Notes: generated by a model not told the origin, from the letters alone. A stretch of 64,000 nucleotides of DNA from Acuticoccus sp038745295 (GCA_038745295.1 JBCDLN010000001.1:1-64000), one strand, 5' to 3'; positions 40,025 to 49,252 are shown, numbered from the stretch's first letter. Numbers and translations are program-made.

Positions 40025-42172
40025 GTGAGCAATTTTAACGATCCAACTGTTCAGGTCAAAGTCAACTCTGGCTATATCGATACTGGCGATCGAGCCAAAA
40101 CCTATGTCTTCGACGAGGATGGACCCGGTTCCTTCCGGGTCATTGGCACCAGCGATGTCAAAGATGTTTTGAACGAGATTGCGGCGACCAACGACGGCAA
40201 AACCCAGTGGGGCGAAGACAACAATGGTGACGGCGAGGGCCGCCGGGACATCAACCTGTTCGATGACAATGGCAATGCGTCCGACGATTTCGTCGCGCTG
40301 CTGAGAGAGGCGTTCGAGGGCGATCAGGGCATCACCGTCGTTCCGGACAGCATCGAAAACGGCACGATCACGCTCGCGATTGCCGGTCAGAAGTCCACCG
40401 ACCTTCTCGTTTTTGACGGCGATTACGTCAACGACGCGTTCGCGCAAGTGAAGAATGATCTGCCGATCGATGTTCTGAAGGCACTCGCCGTGGAGGATCC
40501 AAGCGGGTACGCCGAGATGTTCGGCAGCAGCTTTGTCGACATGGGTGATGGGCGCTCAAAAATTGGCGTTTATGAATTCAGTGAAGATGTCAACGATTCC
40601 TTTTACTGGAGTCACGACAAGCACCTCAATGAGGATGTGTATTCCCTGTTTGATCGGGTGAATAACCAGTTCCAAGATGAAGATGCTGTCGCCTTGGTGA
40701 AAGCGGCGCTCGCCGAGAAATGCGGGATCGCCGATTATGAGGGCCTGGAGTACCGCAGTGACGATGGTCAGGCGATTGTCATCGACCTCACCACAAAAGG
40801 CGGAAACATCGACACCATTGTGCTCCACGGGTCGGAGATTGAGGCCGCCATTGCGGACTTCGAAGACACCTTTGCGGGCAACCATGAGGGTGGCAACGTC
40901 TTTGAGGTAACGGCGCTGGAACTGGCCGCGCTCAATTCCATCGACGGGGAGGCCGGCTGCGACACGGTCAAGCTGATCGAAGGGGGCACTTTCGACTTCA
41001 CTAACGTGACGCTGAACAGCATCGAGGCGATCACCACCGATGGCGCCAACGCTGAACTGGTGCTCACAAGCGGCGCGCAGGCGATGCTGGTCCAAAGCGC
41101 CGATGGCGACAACGACACTGCGGTGCTCGACTACGCTCCGATTGTCTTTGAAGAGATTTTGTCGCTTCTCACCAGTGGCATTGAGACCGTCACCTTCGGC
41201 GCGGGCGAGGGGCCGTTCAACACCGCAACGCTCATTGACGACGGTCAGACGGTGAAGATTGTCGGCGATGACAGTGAGTTTGACGTGTTCGGCTTCACCA
41301 GCCGGGCGGAGTATGTGGATGTGGCGAGTGGTGTGGTCCGGCAACGGACCACGGAGCTTGATGATGGCTCAACCCGCGTCATCAACTATGACGCTGAAGG
41401 TGTGATCACGGACCTCACTGTGACTGATGATCCGGACGGAAACCTTCCGATCACCAGTATCTCTGAGCTCTTCACCGATGGTATTATCGCATCCCGCGAG
41501 ATTATCTATGACGATGGGACCCGCGATGTGCGCACGTTCGATGAGAACGGCAAGCTCATTCAATTGGTGTCGCACGACGGTGCGGACGGCACGGCTGAGG
41601 ATTACTTCGAGTACAAGACAAAAACACTGGAGTTTGACAGTGAAGCCGGCACTCGGCTGAAAAACACATTCATCTTCGATGATGATAGCGACACAGTCAG
41701 CGTTGTGCGCACACTGGATCAAGAGAATCCGGGTCATTATACGGAGGTGACCACGTTCGTTGATGGTTCCACGCTCACCGTTGAGGCGGGGCACAGCACC
41801 GGTCCGCTTCTGAAAACCCTGATGTTCGCCGACGGTGATCAGCAGATCGTGGGTTTTGACGGCGAACAGATCATCCAAGGTGGCGCCGGCGACGACACCA
41901 TGACCGGCGGCGAAGGCAACGACACCTTTGTGGGCCTGAAAGACAACGGCAATGACGTCATCACCGACTTTAACGCCGCTGGGAATGATCTGTTGGATCT
42001 GACGCTGCTTGGCGTGGACAGTCTGGCTGACTTGACCGACGCGGGGGCCATCCGCCAGGAGGGCGCGGACGTGGTGATTGATTTTGGCGATTTGTCGGGT
42101 GATGCGAGCGGCGAGATTGTGCTGCAAAACACCAACCTTGCCAGTCTCAGCGACGACGATTTCCTGATCTGA
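40025..42172 (+). CDS. Large acidic RTX-type secreted protein
   Basis: 715 residues from GTG 40025, chosen for TGAGGA eight bases upstream (GTG 40010 is an alternative). Very rich in Asp, Glu, Gly and Thr, almost no Cys, no Sec signal. Near the C-terminus GGAGDDTMTGGEGNDTF gives two calcium-binding RTX nonapeptides followed by a serralysin-like segment (DVITDFNAAGNDLLDL) and a hydrophobic end (SDDDFLI), the pattern of type I secretion substrates. The body has no family I recognise; repeated beta-like segments (DDGSTRVINYDAEG, DDGTRDVRTFDENG) look YD-repeat-like. Shares a bidirectional terminator with the next RTX gene. Confidence 0.75.
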   Translation: MSNFNDPTVQVKVNSGYIDTGDRAKTYVFDEDGPGSFRVIGTSDVKDVLNEIAATNDGKTQWGEDNNGDGEGRRDINLFDDNGNASDDFVALLREAFEGDQGITVVPDSIENGTITLAIAGQKSTDLLVFDGDYVNDAFAQVKNDLPIDVLKALAVEDPSGYAEMFGSSFVDMGDGRSKIGVYEFSEDVNDSFYWSHDKHLNEDVYSLFDRVNNQFQDEDAVALVKAALAEKCGIADYEGLEYRSDDGQAIVIDLTTKGGNIDTIVLHGSEIEAAIADFEDTFAGNHEGGNVFEVTALELAALNSIDGEAGCDTVKLIEGGTFDFTNVTLNSIEAITTDGANAELVLTSGAQAMLVQSADGDNDTAVLDYAPIVFEEILSLLTSGIETVTFGAGEGPFNTATLIDDGQTVKIVGDDSEFDVFGFTSRAEYVDVASGVVRQRTTELDDGSTRVINYDAEGVITDLTVTDDPDGNLPITSISELFTDGIIASREIIYDDGTRDVRTFDENGKLIQLVSHDGADGTAEDYFEYKTKTLEFDSEAGTRLKNTFIFDDDSDTVSVVRTLDQENPGHYTEVTTFVDGSTLTVEAGHSTGPLLKTLMFADGDQQIVGFDGEQIIQGGAGDDTMTGGEGNDTFVGLKDNGNDVITDFNAAGNDLLDLTLLGVDSLADLTDAGAIRQEGADVVIDFGDLSGDASGEIVLQNTNLASLSDDDFLI

Positions 42173-42199
42173 CGGGGTGTGCCTCGGCAACAGGCAAAC

Positions 42200-42244
42200 A
42201 AAAGGGGTGTGCGGCCCGGTAAAGTGGGACGCACACCCCTTTTT
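42200..42244. terminator. Bidirectional intrinsic terminator
   Basis: A 14-bp perfect stem (arms 42200-42213 and 42230-42243) with an 18-base loop, T-rich on the outgoing side of both strands. It lies between two convergent RTX genes and would stop both transcripts. Confidence 0.88.
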
Positions 42245-42297
42245 AGTTTGTCTGTCTCGGTGCGCTGACTGATGTGAGACGCGCGGCCGTCAGATCA

Positions 42298-43239
42298 TCA
42301 GAAGATAATGAAGTCGGATTCTTGGAGGCCAACAAAGTTTTCGACGAGAATACTGGTTGTATCACCATTGAACGTCACGAGTGAGTTGACGCCATTGTCG
42401 AGGATGTTGATGTCGGCAAATCCATTGGCGAGGGCGAGAAAGCTGACTTTGATGCGGTCTTCGCCGGATGTGAAATCGACGATCGTGTCCGCGCCGCTGT
42501 TGGCCTGCATCACGAAGATATCGTCGCCTTCTCCACCGCGCAGGACGTCGTCGCCGAGTTCACCAATCACCCGGTCGTCACCCATGCTTCCGTCGAGAGT
42601 GTCATTGCCTCTCTCTCCGACGACACGGTCGTTGCCTTCGCCGCCGATGAGAATATAGTCGCCAGCTCGGCCCGCGAGGGTATCTGCTGCATCGCTGCCG
42701 AGGATCACATCGCGGCCGAACGTGCCGATGGTCAAACCACCCGTGTCCGGCGCGACGTCGGTGTAGGTGCGGAAGAAGTTCTCGATGCCGAGCGGGCCAT
42801 CAGCGCCCAGCCCCAAAAGCGTCACGCTCGTCCCAGCGAACGATACGACAAGGTCGTCGCCCTGCACCACTTGGTTGATTGAGCTCAACAGAAGGGGAAC
42901 GGGGGAGGTAATTGTCCCAAAGTTGAGAAGGTCACCGCTCAAGCCGCGCTGAAAGTCGGTGATGGTGTCATTGCCTTCGTTGGCGCCGAAGCGGAATTGG
43001 TCAATGCCAGCCCCGCCAGTCATTTCGTCGTCGCCTTCGCCACCCAAGAGGGTGTCGTTGTCGTCATTGCCGAAAATCGTGTCGTTGTCGCCCTGGCCCA
43101 GAAGGAAGTCGCAGCCGGCATCGCCAAACAGTTGATCGTTACCGTCGTTACCGCGCAGGACGTCATCAAAAATGGTGCCGAGCAGGGTGTCGTTCCCCGG
43201 TGTGCCCCTGTCGTCGATGCCTATAATCCCTGTCGACAT
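42298..43239 (-). CDS. RTX calcium-binding protein
   Basis: 313 residues, ATG preceded by TGAGGA at about seven bases. Two blocks of about eight RTX nonapeptides each (first at about residues 12-85, second at about 175-245) with GGxGxDxLx units that bind calcium in a beta-roll. Between them a 90-residue segment includes DTITDFQRGLSGDLLNF, and the C-terminus (LQESDFIIF) is a hydrophobic ending typical of type I secretion signals. No enzyme domain is visible; probably a structural or matrix protein. Secreted after calcium-free export by an ABC system not present in the window. Confidence 0.85.
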   Translation of the reverse strand: MSTGIIGIDDRGTPGNDTLLGTIFDDVLRGNDGNDQLFGDAGCDFLLGQGDNDTIFGNDDNDTLLGGEGDDEMTGGAGIDQFRFGANEGNDTITDFQRGLSGDLLNFGTITSPVPLLLSSINQVVQGDDLVVSFAGTSVTLLGLGADGPLGIENFFRTYTDVAPDTGGLTIGTFGRDVILGSDAADTLAGRAGDYILIGGEGNDRVVGERGNDTLDGSMGDDRVIGELGDDVLRGGEGDDIFVMQANSGADTIVDFTSGEDRIKVSFLALANGFADINILDNGVNSLVTFNGDTTSILVENFVGLQESDFIIF

Positions 43240-43838
43240 TATCCCATCCTCACTTCTGACTGTTTCCAGGATTGTCGGGGTTTGTCGTCGCCATGCCCCA
43301 GTCCTGTATCCGAGCGTCGGTTCGCAGTTTCCCTGTCATGGCAACTTCCGCCCACAACGCCCGAGGGCATATGACGCCGACGCGGCCACACTTTGTTTAA
43401 GGTTTGCCTTAACGTGCTCGCTGTTGCAAGAATTTTGGCCGGAACGGTCAAGGTTATGGGGGGATGGCTCTTGAACGTGTTGGCCGTGCTGCGAGGGGGA
43501 GTGTCTGCCGCTCGGCGACGGCGGATCCGGAGCGCTGGGCCGGCCGTGCGTTGTGTGTCTTTGCGTTCAATTCGCTAAAGCTCTGGATTAATTTTGTATG
43601 GCGCGCTCAATAAACGCTTGCCGCGTTGGACGGTTCTCGGACTGACAGTGCTGAGCGTGAGAGCGTGAACGGTCTGATCGGGCCGCCCCACAGCGGACAT
43701 AGAATGGCCTCAGAGCCTGCGAGTACGTGCCGCGTTGGATTGAGCTCTGTGCTGTCAGCTCAAAGAGAATAGCGTGTCGTCTGGGTCTCTGGAGATCCAG
43801 GGTTTTCTGGGGTGTGGGCCCGATCTTGGGTCCGGGCT
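43240..43838 (-). promoter_or_regulatory. Intergenic region upstream of the RTX gene
   Basis: About 600 bases without a convincing gene. An inverted repeat TTAAGG/CCTTAA (43399-43412) lies about 160 bases upstream of the RTX start. It resembles a CtrA box (TTAA-N7-TTAA) but has eight bases between the half-sites, so that assignment is weak. The part near 43838 is simply the 3' flank of the recombinase gene. Confidence 0.4.
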
Positions 43839-44816
43839 TTAGATGAGAATGCGCTCCACCTCATCGAGGCTGATCTCGTCGGCCCGGCGGTCATAAAGCT
43901 GCGTGGTGCGGGTGGAGGCGTGGTTTGCCATCTGCGCGGCCTTCTCCAGCGTTCCGTCGTTTTTGAGGTACGCGGTGATGCCGGTGGCGCGAAAGGTGTG
44001 GCAGCCGATGGGCGTTTGGATGCCGGCCTGCCGCGCCCGTCGCCGGATCATCGCCCACACATTCGCCTGGGGGAGGGGGCGGGCGGACAGTTGTTTGGTG
44101 TGCCGGTCGATGGTGCGGAAGACATAAGACTTGCGCTCGTCCCAGAGGCTGCAGCCATCCAGATAGTCATACAAAAAGGCTTCCAGCGTGTGGTGGCAGG
44201 GCACGTCATGCCGCTTGCCGCCCTTTTCGTGGAGCCGGACCCAAAGCCGCCGGTTCTGGGTGTAGATGTCTTCCACTTTCAGCGAGAGCGCGGCGCCCAC
44301 GCGGGCGAAGGAATAAACCATCAGCCCGATGAGGGCGCGGTCGCGCAGACCGACCGGTTTTGATGTGTTGATGGCGTCCAGCAGCTGCCGCGCCTCGGCC
44401 GGTTCCAGCACGGGGGTTTTGCCGCGCCGCACGATGTGTTTGGGGCCGCGCACGGACGCGGCCGGGTTGGTGGGCACCACCTGGCCGACGACGAGCCAGT
44501 CAAACAGCGCGCGGATCCCGGCGAGCCGCTGCTTCACGGTGGGTACGGAGTGGGTCCGTCCCAGTTCCTCGATCCAGGCTGCCACGTGGATCGGTTGGAC
44601 ATCGCCGAGTGTCTTCACGCTTAGCGTGTCGCACCAAGCGGCGAACTCGACCGCACTCTTTATATAAGAGCGCCGTGTGTTCGGGTTGCGGATGTGAACG
44701 GCGAAGAATTCTAAGAAGCGGTTGCGGGCGTGGTCGTCCGCTGAGGCAAACAGAGCCGGCAGGGTCGGACCGGGTTTGGCGGGGGTGATGAGGGCCTGTC
44801 CAGAGCCGTTCTTCAT
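43839..44816 (-). CDS. Tyrosine recombinase/integrase
   Basis: 325 residues from ATG 44816; a longer start at 44843 falls inside a likely recombination site and is less attractive. N-terminal SAM-like core-binding domain (about residues 30-125) and catalytic domain with all active residues, numbered from 44843: Arg181 in SFARVGAA, Lys207, His282 and Arg285 in HTFRATG, His308 in ANHAST and Tyr317. XerC/D-like in length. It could resolve replicon multimers or move a cassette. No recombination partner gene is seen. An imperfect inverted repeat with a six-base spacer lies directly upstream. Confidence 0.9.
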   Translation of the reverse strand: MKNGSGQALITPAKPGPTLPALFASADDHARNRFLEFFAVHIRNPNTRRSYIKSAVEFAAWCDTLSVKTLGDVQPIHVAAWIEELGRTHSVPTVKQRLAGIRALFDWLVVGQVVPTNPAASVRGPKHIVRRGKTPVLEPAEARQLLDAINTSKPVGLRDRALIGLMVYSFARVGAALSLKVEDIYTQNRRLWVRLHEKGGKRHDVPCHHTLEAFLYDYLDGCSLWDERKSYVFRTIDRHTKQLSARPLPQANVWAMIRRRARQAGIQTPIGCHTFRATGITAYLKNDGTLEKAAQMANHASTRTTQLYDRRADEISLDEVERILI

Positions 44817-44837
44817 GGCACCAAAATGGCACACTAT

Positions 44838-44869
44838 ATACATTGGATAAAGGATATTATCATATGTAT
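44838..44869. other. Candidate core site for the tyrosine recombinase
   Basis: Left arm ATACATTGGATAA (44838-44850), six-base spacer AGGATA (44851-44856), right arm TTATCATATGTAT (44857-44869). The right arm's reverse complement matches the left arm at 11 of 13 positions. Two roughly 11-13 bp inverted arms around a six-base centre is the layout of dif, cer and other Xer-type core sites. Placement just upstream of the recombinase gene adds support. Function is inferred. Confidence 0.55.
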
Positions 44870-45034
44870 TTTGCGTTCTCTTTTATGCCGGGCGCCGGGG
44901 CGGGTACCCCGACGTGGAAACCGGTATGGTCGTGGAGTGCGTCGCACCGCTCCTCGCAGCGCACCAGACGCCAATAAATCCGTCACTCCTCGTGAGATCG
45001 AGGGTGGTTTTTATGGTGTCATTCCCGCCCGACC

Positions 45035-46600
45035 CTAATGCGTAGAACCTTTGGGCCAGTCCATTGTGATGGGTGCGGATTGAGAGCTGGATGTGTTCCG
45101 CTTGACGATATCGGCGAGCGAAAACGTCTCATTGATTGTCTTCCAGCCCAATGCGCTGAAGGTTCTCTCGTTGAAGACGTTGACCGATAGCAACGGATTG
45201 GTCAGCGCATGGGAGAAGGCGTCAAGTGCCACCATACGCCCGATCATCGGTGGAACAGCTGATTCCACGGGCGCATCTTCAGCCATCAGGCCAACATAAA
45301 ATTCGATCTGATCGACACTTGAATACACCGCTTTGAGAGCATTGATCCGCGTTTCGTCGCCTGTAATCTGGTTAAAGTCGGTCACAGTCGGGTACGACAT
45401 GGCCGTCCGGTACGTGTTGTAGCTTGCGACTTGGGTTTCTCGCCCTTGGAGGATGGTTGCAAGTTCAACCGGCAACAGGAATTTGGCTGTGTTTGCCAAA
45501 CCGAGCCGCCATGCACGGTTGGCAGATGCCGCGGCCAACATCTCTTGCACTCCGTGCTCAATGAGGAGTTGGTTGTTGAGCAGAAGAGTTGCGCTTGGGT
45601 ACTGTTGCTGCGCGACGGTGACTTCGGACGGCACCAATGAATGCCAGCGATAAAGAAGGTTGAACTCAACCGGAATCCAGTTCGGCCGGTTCCACTTGGC
45701 TTCCCAAACAAACTGCGGGAAGGCGCGCAGGCGGAAATGATACGGTGCGATGTGGTTGATATATTCTTCAATGACGACCTTGATGAGCATTGCAATCATC
45801 GTATTGCGCGAGACTTCGAACACCCGGTCGTCGTCCCAAGATGGTTCTTGGGCCGCAATGTTGTCCGCAATTCGATTATGCTCCCGCAGAAACAACGTGG
45901 TCATCGCGGCGGTGAAGGGCGTTGAGTTTGAGCGCTCTCCTGCGAAGGCAAAGATCGTCCGCTTTTGTTCCAGCGGGGTATCGTCAGAAAGTCGAGAGGG
46001 GAGGGGCAAACCCTCAAATTCCGGCTTGAGGTTGCCGTCTTCGTCAAATAGGCGCGGCGCGAATTCGCCTTCGGTACTCTCGACTGACTTTAAACGACCT
46101 TTGCGATGCGGATCGTGCAATCGAACAAGCGTGGTATGATGTTCAGTATATCCATAAATCTGGTTGAGATCGATCTGATGGCTGGTTCGCGTGCGTCGTC
46201 TATCTTCATCGTCCGTGAGAAGAAATCCGTCAGTAAACCATTGCGCGAACACCGGAAACAACATTGTTGATTTGGGTGATAGTGTCGGACCGCTTTCAGG
46301 AATCCGAAACAGCGCAGCAACATCTTGGGCATCCGGTAAGTTGGGAATTTCGGTCGCAGGTGCGCGACGGCCAAAATATGTCTTGTCCATCAGGCTTCGC
46401 CAGGACGTGTAGTTCGACAGTGTTGAGAACGCATGCGGTCTATTCACGGCCTTGCTCATCGCATTATTGATGATGAGGCGGTTCACCAAGCGCTCCAAGA
46501 AGGGCACCGATTGCAAAAACGACCATAATGGTCTGAAGCGTTTTAAGGCTGTGGACTGTATTGTGTTGATGAAGCCGTCGCGGCTGGTATCGCGTTTCAT
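45035..46600 (-). CDS. Cyclooxygenase-like animal haem peroxidase/dioxygenase
   Basis: 521 residues, the catalytic-domain length of cyclooxygenases. It follows prostaglandin H synthase block by block: FAQWFTDGF (distal haem side), QIDLNQIYG, LFLREHNRIADNI, EEYINHIAPYHF, EFNLLYRWHSLVP and AFSHALTNPLLS. Tyr317 matches the radical Tyr385, His320 the proximal haem ligand His388 and Ser463 the Ser530 position. The distal Gln is kept (Gln120) but the distal His207 position is Asp124. No signal peptide or EGF domain. It starts one base after the P450 stop, so both are co-translated. Likely oxygenates a fatty acid; the substrate is unknown. Confidence 0.82.
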   Translation of the reverse strand: MKRDTSRDGFINTIQSTALKRFRPLWSFLQSVPFLERLVNRLIINNAMSKAVNRPHAFSTLSNYTSWRSLMDKTYFGRRAPATEIPNLPDAQDVAALFRIPESGPTLSPKSTMLFPVFAQWFTDGFLLTDDEDRRRTRTSHQIDLNQIYGYTEHHTTLVRLHDPHRKGRLKSVESTEGEFAPRLFDEDGNLKPEFEGLPLPSRLSDDTPLEQKRTIFAFAGERSNSTPFTAAMTTLFLREHNRIADNIAAQEPSWDDDRVFEVSRNTMIAMLIKVVIEEYINHIAPYHFRLRAFPQFVWEAKWNRPNWIPVEFNLLYRWHSLVPSEVTVAQQQYPSATLLLNNQLLIEHGVQEMLAAASANRAWRLGLANTAKFLLPVELATILQGRETQVASYNTYRTAMSYPTVTDFNQITGDETRINALKAVYSSVDQIEFYVGLMAEDAPVESAVPPMIGRMVALDAFSHALTNPLLSVNVFNERTFSALGWKTINETFSLADIVKRNTSSSQSAPITMDWPKGSTH

Positions 46601-46601
46601 A

Positions 46602-47828
46602 TCAACCCGCCCTAAGACGCACCCGATAGTGTTCGGGGAAGGGTCCGTCCTTGTAATCGATCGTGCCGCCGCAATCGTCTAGTGGCGTGACATTCGCCAA
46701 GAAGATTTGCCGGACTGTTTCTGGAATGATCTGTTCGCCGACATAGCGGCCAAGACATTCGTGATGGCCGCGACCAAAGTGTGAGTATGTGTCGTGCGGC
46801 CGATCGCCGGAAAATGTTTGCGGGTCCGGCGTGTAGCCGGGCGAGGCCATCGGCGAAACCGTCATTAACGCGATGAGACTGCCAGCGCTCACCGACCGCG
46901 CGTGCGGGCGGCCTGGCGCCAATGTTGCCTCGCGCGATGCAACGCGCAGAACGAACGTGTTGATGGGGTCAAAGCGCAGGGCTTCCCACACCAACGGATC
47001 GAATTTTGCCGGATCGTCTTTGGCGTTGTGGGCGGCCTCGCACCGGGCGGGATCGGACAAAAGCTGCCGCGTTGCCTGGATGATGGCGTGGGCGCTGGTC
47101 TCCACCGCGCCGACCAAAAGCCCGGCCGCGTTGGACAAGACGCGCGATCGCTCCATCGCATGGGTGGTAGCGCTCAAACGGGCGAGCCGCGCGAGCACAG
47201 TCTCACTGCAGTCGTCAAATCCAGCCTCGATCCGCTGATCGATCCAGGCGCGCAACGCGACGCCCGCCTCGATGCCGGCTTGATACAACGCCGGATCGCG
47301 CGTCAGATTGTAGAAAAACGCCATCTGCGTGGCTCTCGACCATGCAAGCAGCGTGGTTTCATCGGGACCCGACACACCGAAATATTGGTCAACAATGTGC
47401 GCGGGGACTTGGCGTCCCACCGTCGCCGCGAGATCCACTTCGCCTGAGCAACTTTTGAGAATTGCACTGGCTTTTGATGCCACCAGCGCGCGAATACGCG
47501 GCAGATCCTCCCAGCGCAGGAGGCTCCGCATGACGCTTTTCTCATAATAGTTTTCGTTGGCCCCGTCGCGCGCCAGCATAAATGGCCCGACAGAAGGGTC
47601 CATGTTGGGGGCGTGCGGTACATTGAAGACTTCGTGCCGCGACAGCGCGTCGACAACATCTTGCGCATCGGCCACCACCACAAAAGACGGCGTTTGTAGA
47701 ATGGGGCGATGCGCTGTGAGTTCGGCTGACAAAGCAAACGGCGCGTTACGGGCAGCCTGAAGAAAGAAGCCGACCTTTTGAGCAGGCTGATCATCAGGAA
47801 TTTGATCGTATTTGTCTAAGAAATTCAT
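46602..47828 (-). CDS. Cytochrome P450
   Basis: 408 residues from ATG 47828 (GTG 47864 adds 12). WEALRF is the K-helix ExxR, SHFGRGHHECLGR the haem loop with Cys358 as thiolate ligand, and GAVET in the I helix keeps the acid-alcohol pair used for O2 activation. Soluble, bacterial class length. It precedes the cyclooxygenase-like gene with one base between them. Fungal Ppo/linoleate diol synthases fuse the same two activities, and animal prostacyclin and thromboxane synthases are P450s acting after cyclooxygenase, so a hydroperoxide- or endoperoxide-converting role is plausible. No ferredoxin or reductase is nearby. Confidence 0.88.
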   Translation of the reverse strand: MNFLDKYDQIPDDQPAQKVGFFLQAARNAPFALSAELTAHRPILQTPSFVVVADAQDVVDALSRHEVFNVPHAPNMDPSVGPFMLARDGANENYYEKSVMRSLLRWEDLPRIRALVASKASAILKSCSGEVDLAATVGRQVPAHIVDQYFGVSGPDETTLLAWSRATQMAFFYNLTRDPALYQAGIEAGVALRAWIDQRIEAGFDDCSETVLARLARLSATTHAMERSRVLSNAAGLLVGAVETSAHAIIQATRQLLSDPARCEAAHNAKDDPAKFDPLVWEALRFDPINTFVLRVASREATLAPGRPHARSVSAGSLIALMTVSPMASPGYTPDPQTFSGDRPHDTYSHFGRGHHECLGRYVGEQIIPETVRQIFLANVTPLDDCGGTIDYKDGPFPEHYRVRLRAG

Positions 47829-48170
47829 GATGTCCGCTCTAATCCTTCGAGGAATAATGATCACAATTCAAAACTGCACCCGTTAATTAACACAGCGAGA
47901 GATCGAGGGCCACTCACGCCGTCCAACGATGATCATGGCGCGGCTGGCGCTCCGGTCTGAGGCCTCACCGCCGGCCTTATGGCGCCAATATGCTGACGTT
48001 CGTGATGCGAAACGGGTATAGAAGTACCAGCTGCTTTGCCCGATCTGCCGGTCGACCCGTGGCCGGGCTTGCGTTAGGGGAGGCCGGGTGCGTCGGCCCA
48101 AGCCGCTCACCCCAAAGGGGCGATCTCACGACGCTCCCAGCAACGCTCGGGTTGAAGGACAAGGCTCCCA
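47829..48170. promoter_or_regulatory. Divergent promoter region between P450 and galE
   Basis: No gene seen. It must carry the promoters of the P450 operon and of galE. GTTAATTAAC (47884-47893) is a short perfect palindrome near the P450 end. No clear -35/-10 pair could be fixed by eye. Confidence 0.4.
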
Positions 48171-49148
48171 ATGACCATTCTCGTCACCGGCGGTGCCGGA
48201 TATATTGGCTCGCACGCCTGCAAAGCGCTCGCGGCCGCAGGGCACACCCCCATCGCCTATGACGATCTTTCGACCGGTCACCGTTCCGCTGTCCGCTTCG
48301 GCCCCTTCGAACACGGCTCCATCTTGGACACCACACGCCTTGCCGAGGTGATGCGCCGGCATGGCTGTCACACCGTTATCCACTTCGCAGCGCTCTCCAC
48401 GGTGGGGGAAGCGGCGACGCGGCCGGACCTTTATTGGCGGGTCAATGTGGCCGGCACTCTGGCGCTTCTGGATGCCATGCGCCTTGTGGGCATCAACCGG
48501 CTGGTCTTTTCCTCCACCTGCGCGGTCTATGGCATTCCGGTGCAAATGCCGATCACAGAAGCCACGCCCTGTGCGCCGCTCAATGTTTATGGCGAGACCA
48601 AATTTGCCATGGAGCGGATGCTGGAGGCGCACGCCAATGCCTATGGGCTTGCGGCGGTGGCGCTGCGCTATTTCAACGCCGCCGGCGCCGATCCTGACGG
48701 GATGATCGGCGAAGAACACGACCCTGAAACCCACGCGATCCCGCTGATTTTGCAGACCGCAGCGGGCCAGCGCGCCCACTTTACTGTGTTTGGCGAAGAC
48801 TATGAGACCCGCGATGGCTCCTGCGTGCGCGACTATGTGCACGTCACTGACCTTGCTGATGCCCATGTCCGCGCGCTCGATGTTTTGCGCGAAGGCACCA
48901 TGGACGCCATCAATCTGGGCTCAGGCGATGGCTTTACCGTGCGCGAGGTGGTGGGTGTCGCCCGGCAGATCACCGGCCGCGAGATCGCGGTCGAGAGCGG
49001 GCCACGCCGGGTGGGCGATCCGCCCGTTTTGACGGCCAACGCCACCAAAGCTGAGGCGGTGCTTGGCTGGACACCCCAGCATTCTGGCCTTGATGAGATT
49101 ATTGGCACCGCATGGCGCTGGATGAGCGAATTCAGCCCCCGCCGGTAA
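48171..49148 (+). CDS. galE: UDP-glucose 4-epimerase
   Basis: 325 residues. GGAGYIGSH binds NAD, FSSTCAVYG carries the catalytic Ser/Thr and YGETKFAME the Tyr and Lys; RYFNAAGADPDG and RDYVHVTDLADAH are family hallmarks. It interconverts UDP-glucose and UDP-galactose, supplying galactose (or N-acetylgalactosamine in wider-pocket variants) for the polymer. Transcribed alone; a strong inverted repeat lies about 70 bases downstream. Confidence 0.95.
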   Translation: MTILVTGGAGYIGSHACKALAAAGHTPIAYDDLSTGHRSAVRFGPFEHGSILDTTRLAEVMRRHGCHTVIHFAALSTVGEAATRPDLYWRVNVAGTLALLDAMRLVGINRLVFSSTCAVYGIPVQMPITEATPCAPLNVYGETKFAMERMLEAHANAYGLAAVALRYFNAAGADPDGMIGEEHDPETHAIPLILQTAAGQRAHFTVFGEDYETRDGSCVRDYVHVTDLADAHVRALDVLREGTMDAINLGSGDGFTVREVVGVARQITGREIAVESGPRRVGDPPVLTANATKAEAVLGWTPQHSGLDEIIGTAWRWMSEFSPRR

Positions 49149-49216
49149 TGCGCTGCCGACCGGCTGGATCGGCCTGATCTCAGATCGAACTGTGTTCTGC
49201 CGCGCACCCCAAAACA

Positions 49217-49252
49217 CATTCACCCGCCACAGCCGTGCTGGGCGGGTGAATG
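49217..49252. terminator. Strong inverted repeat downstream of galE
   Basis: Perfect 12-bp arms CATTCACCCGCC (49217-49228) and GGCGGGTGAATG (49241-49252) around a 12-base loop. There is no T-tract on either side, so it may be a transcript-stabilising hairpin or factor-dependent terminator for galE. Confidence 0.6.

Noticed and set aside
42330..43220. Repeated short motifs resembling a repeat array
   Set aside because: They are codon-level traces of RTX nonapeptides in a protein, not DNA repeats with spacers.
43397..43412. CtrA binding site
   Set aside because: The TTAA half-sites are eight, not seven, bases apart and no second site is nearby.
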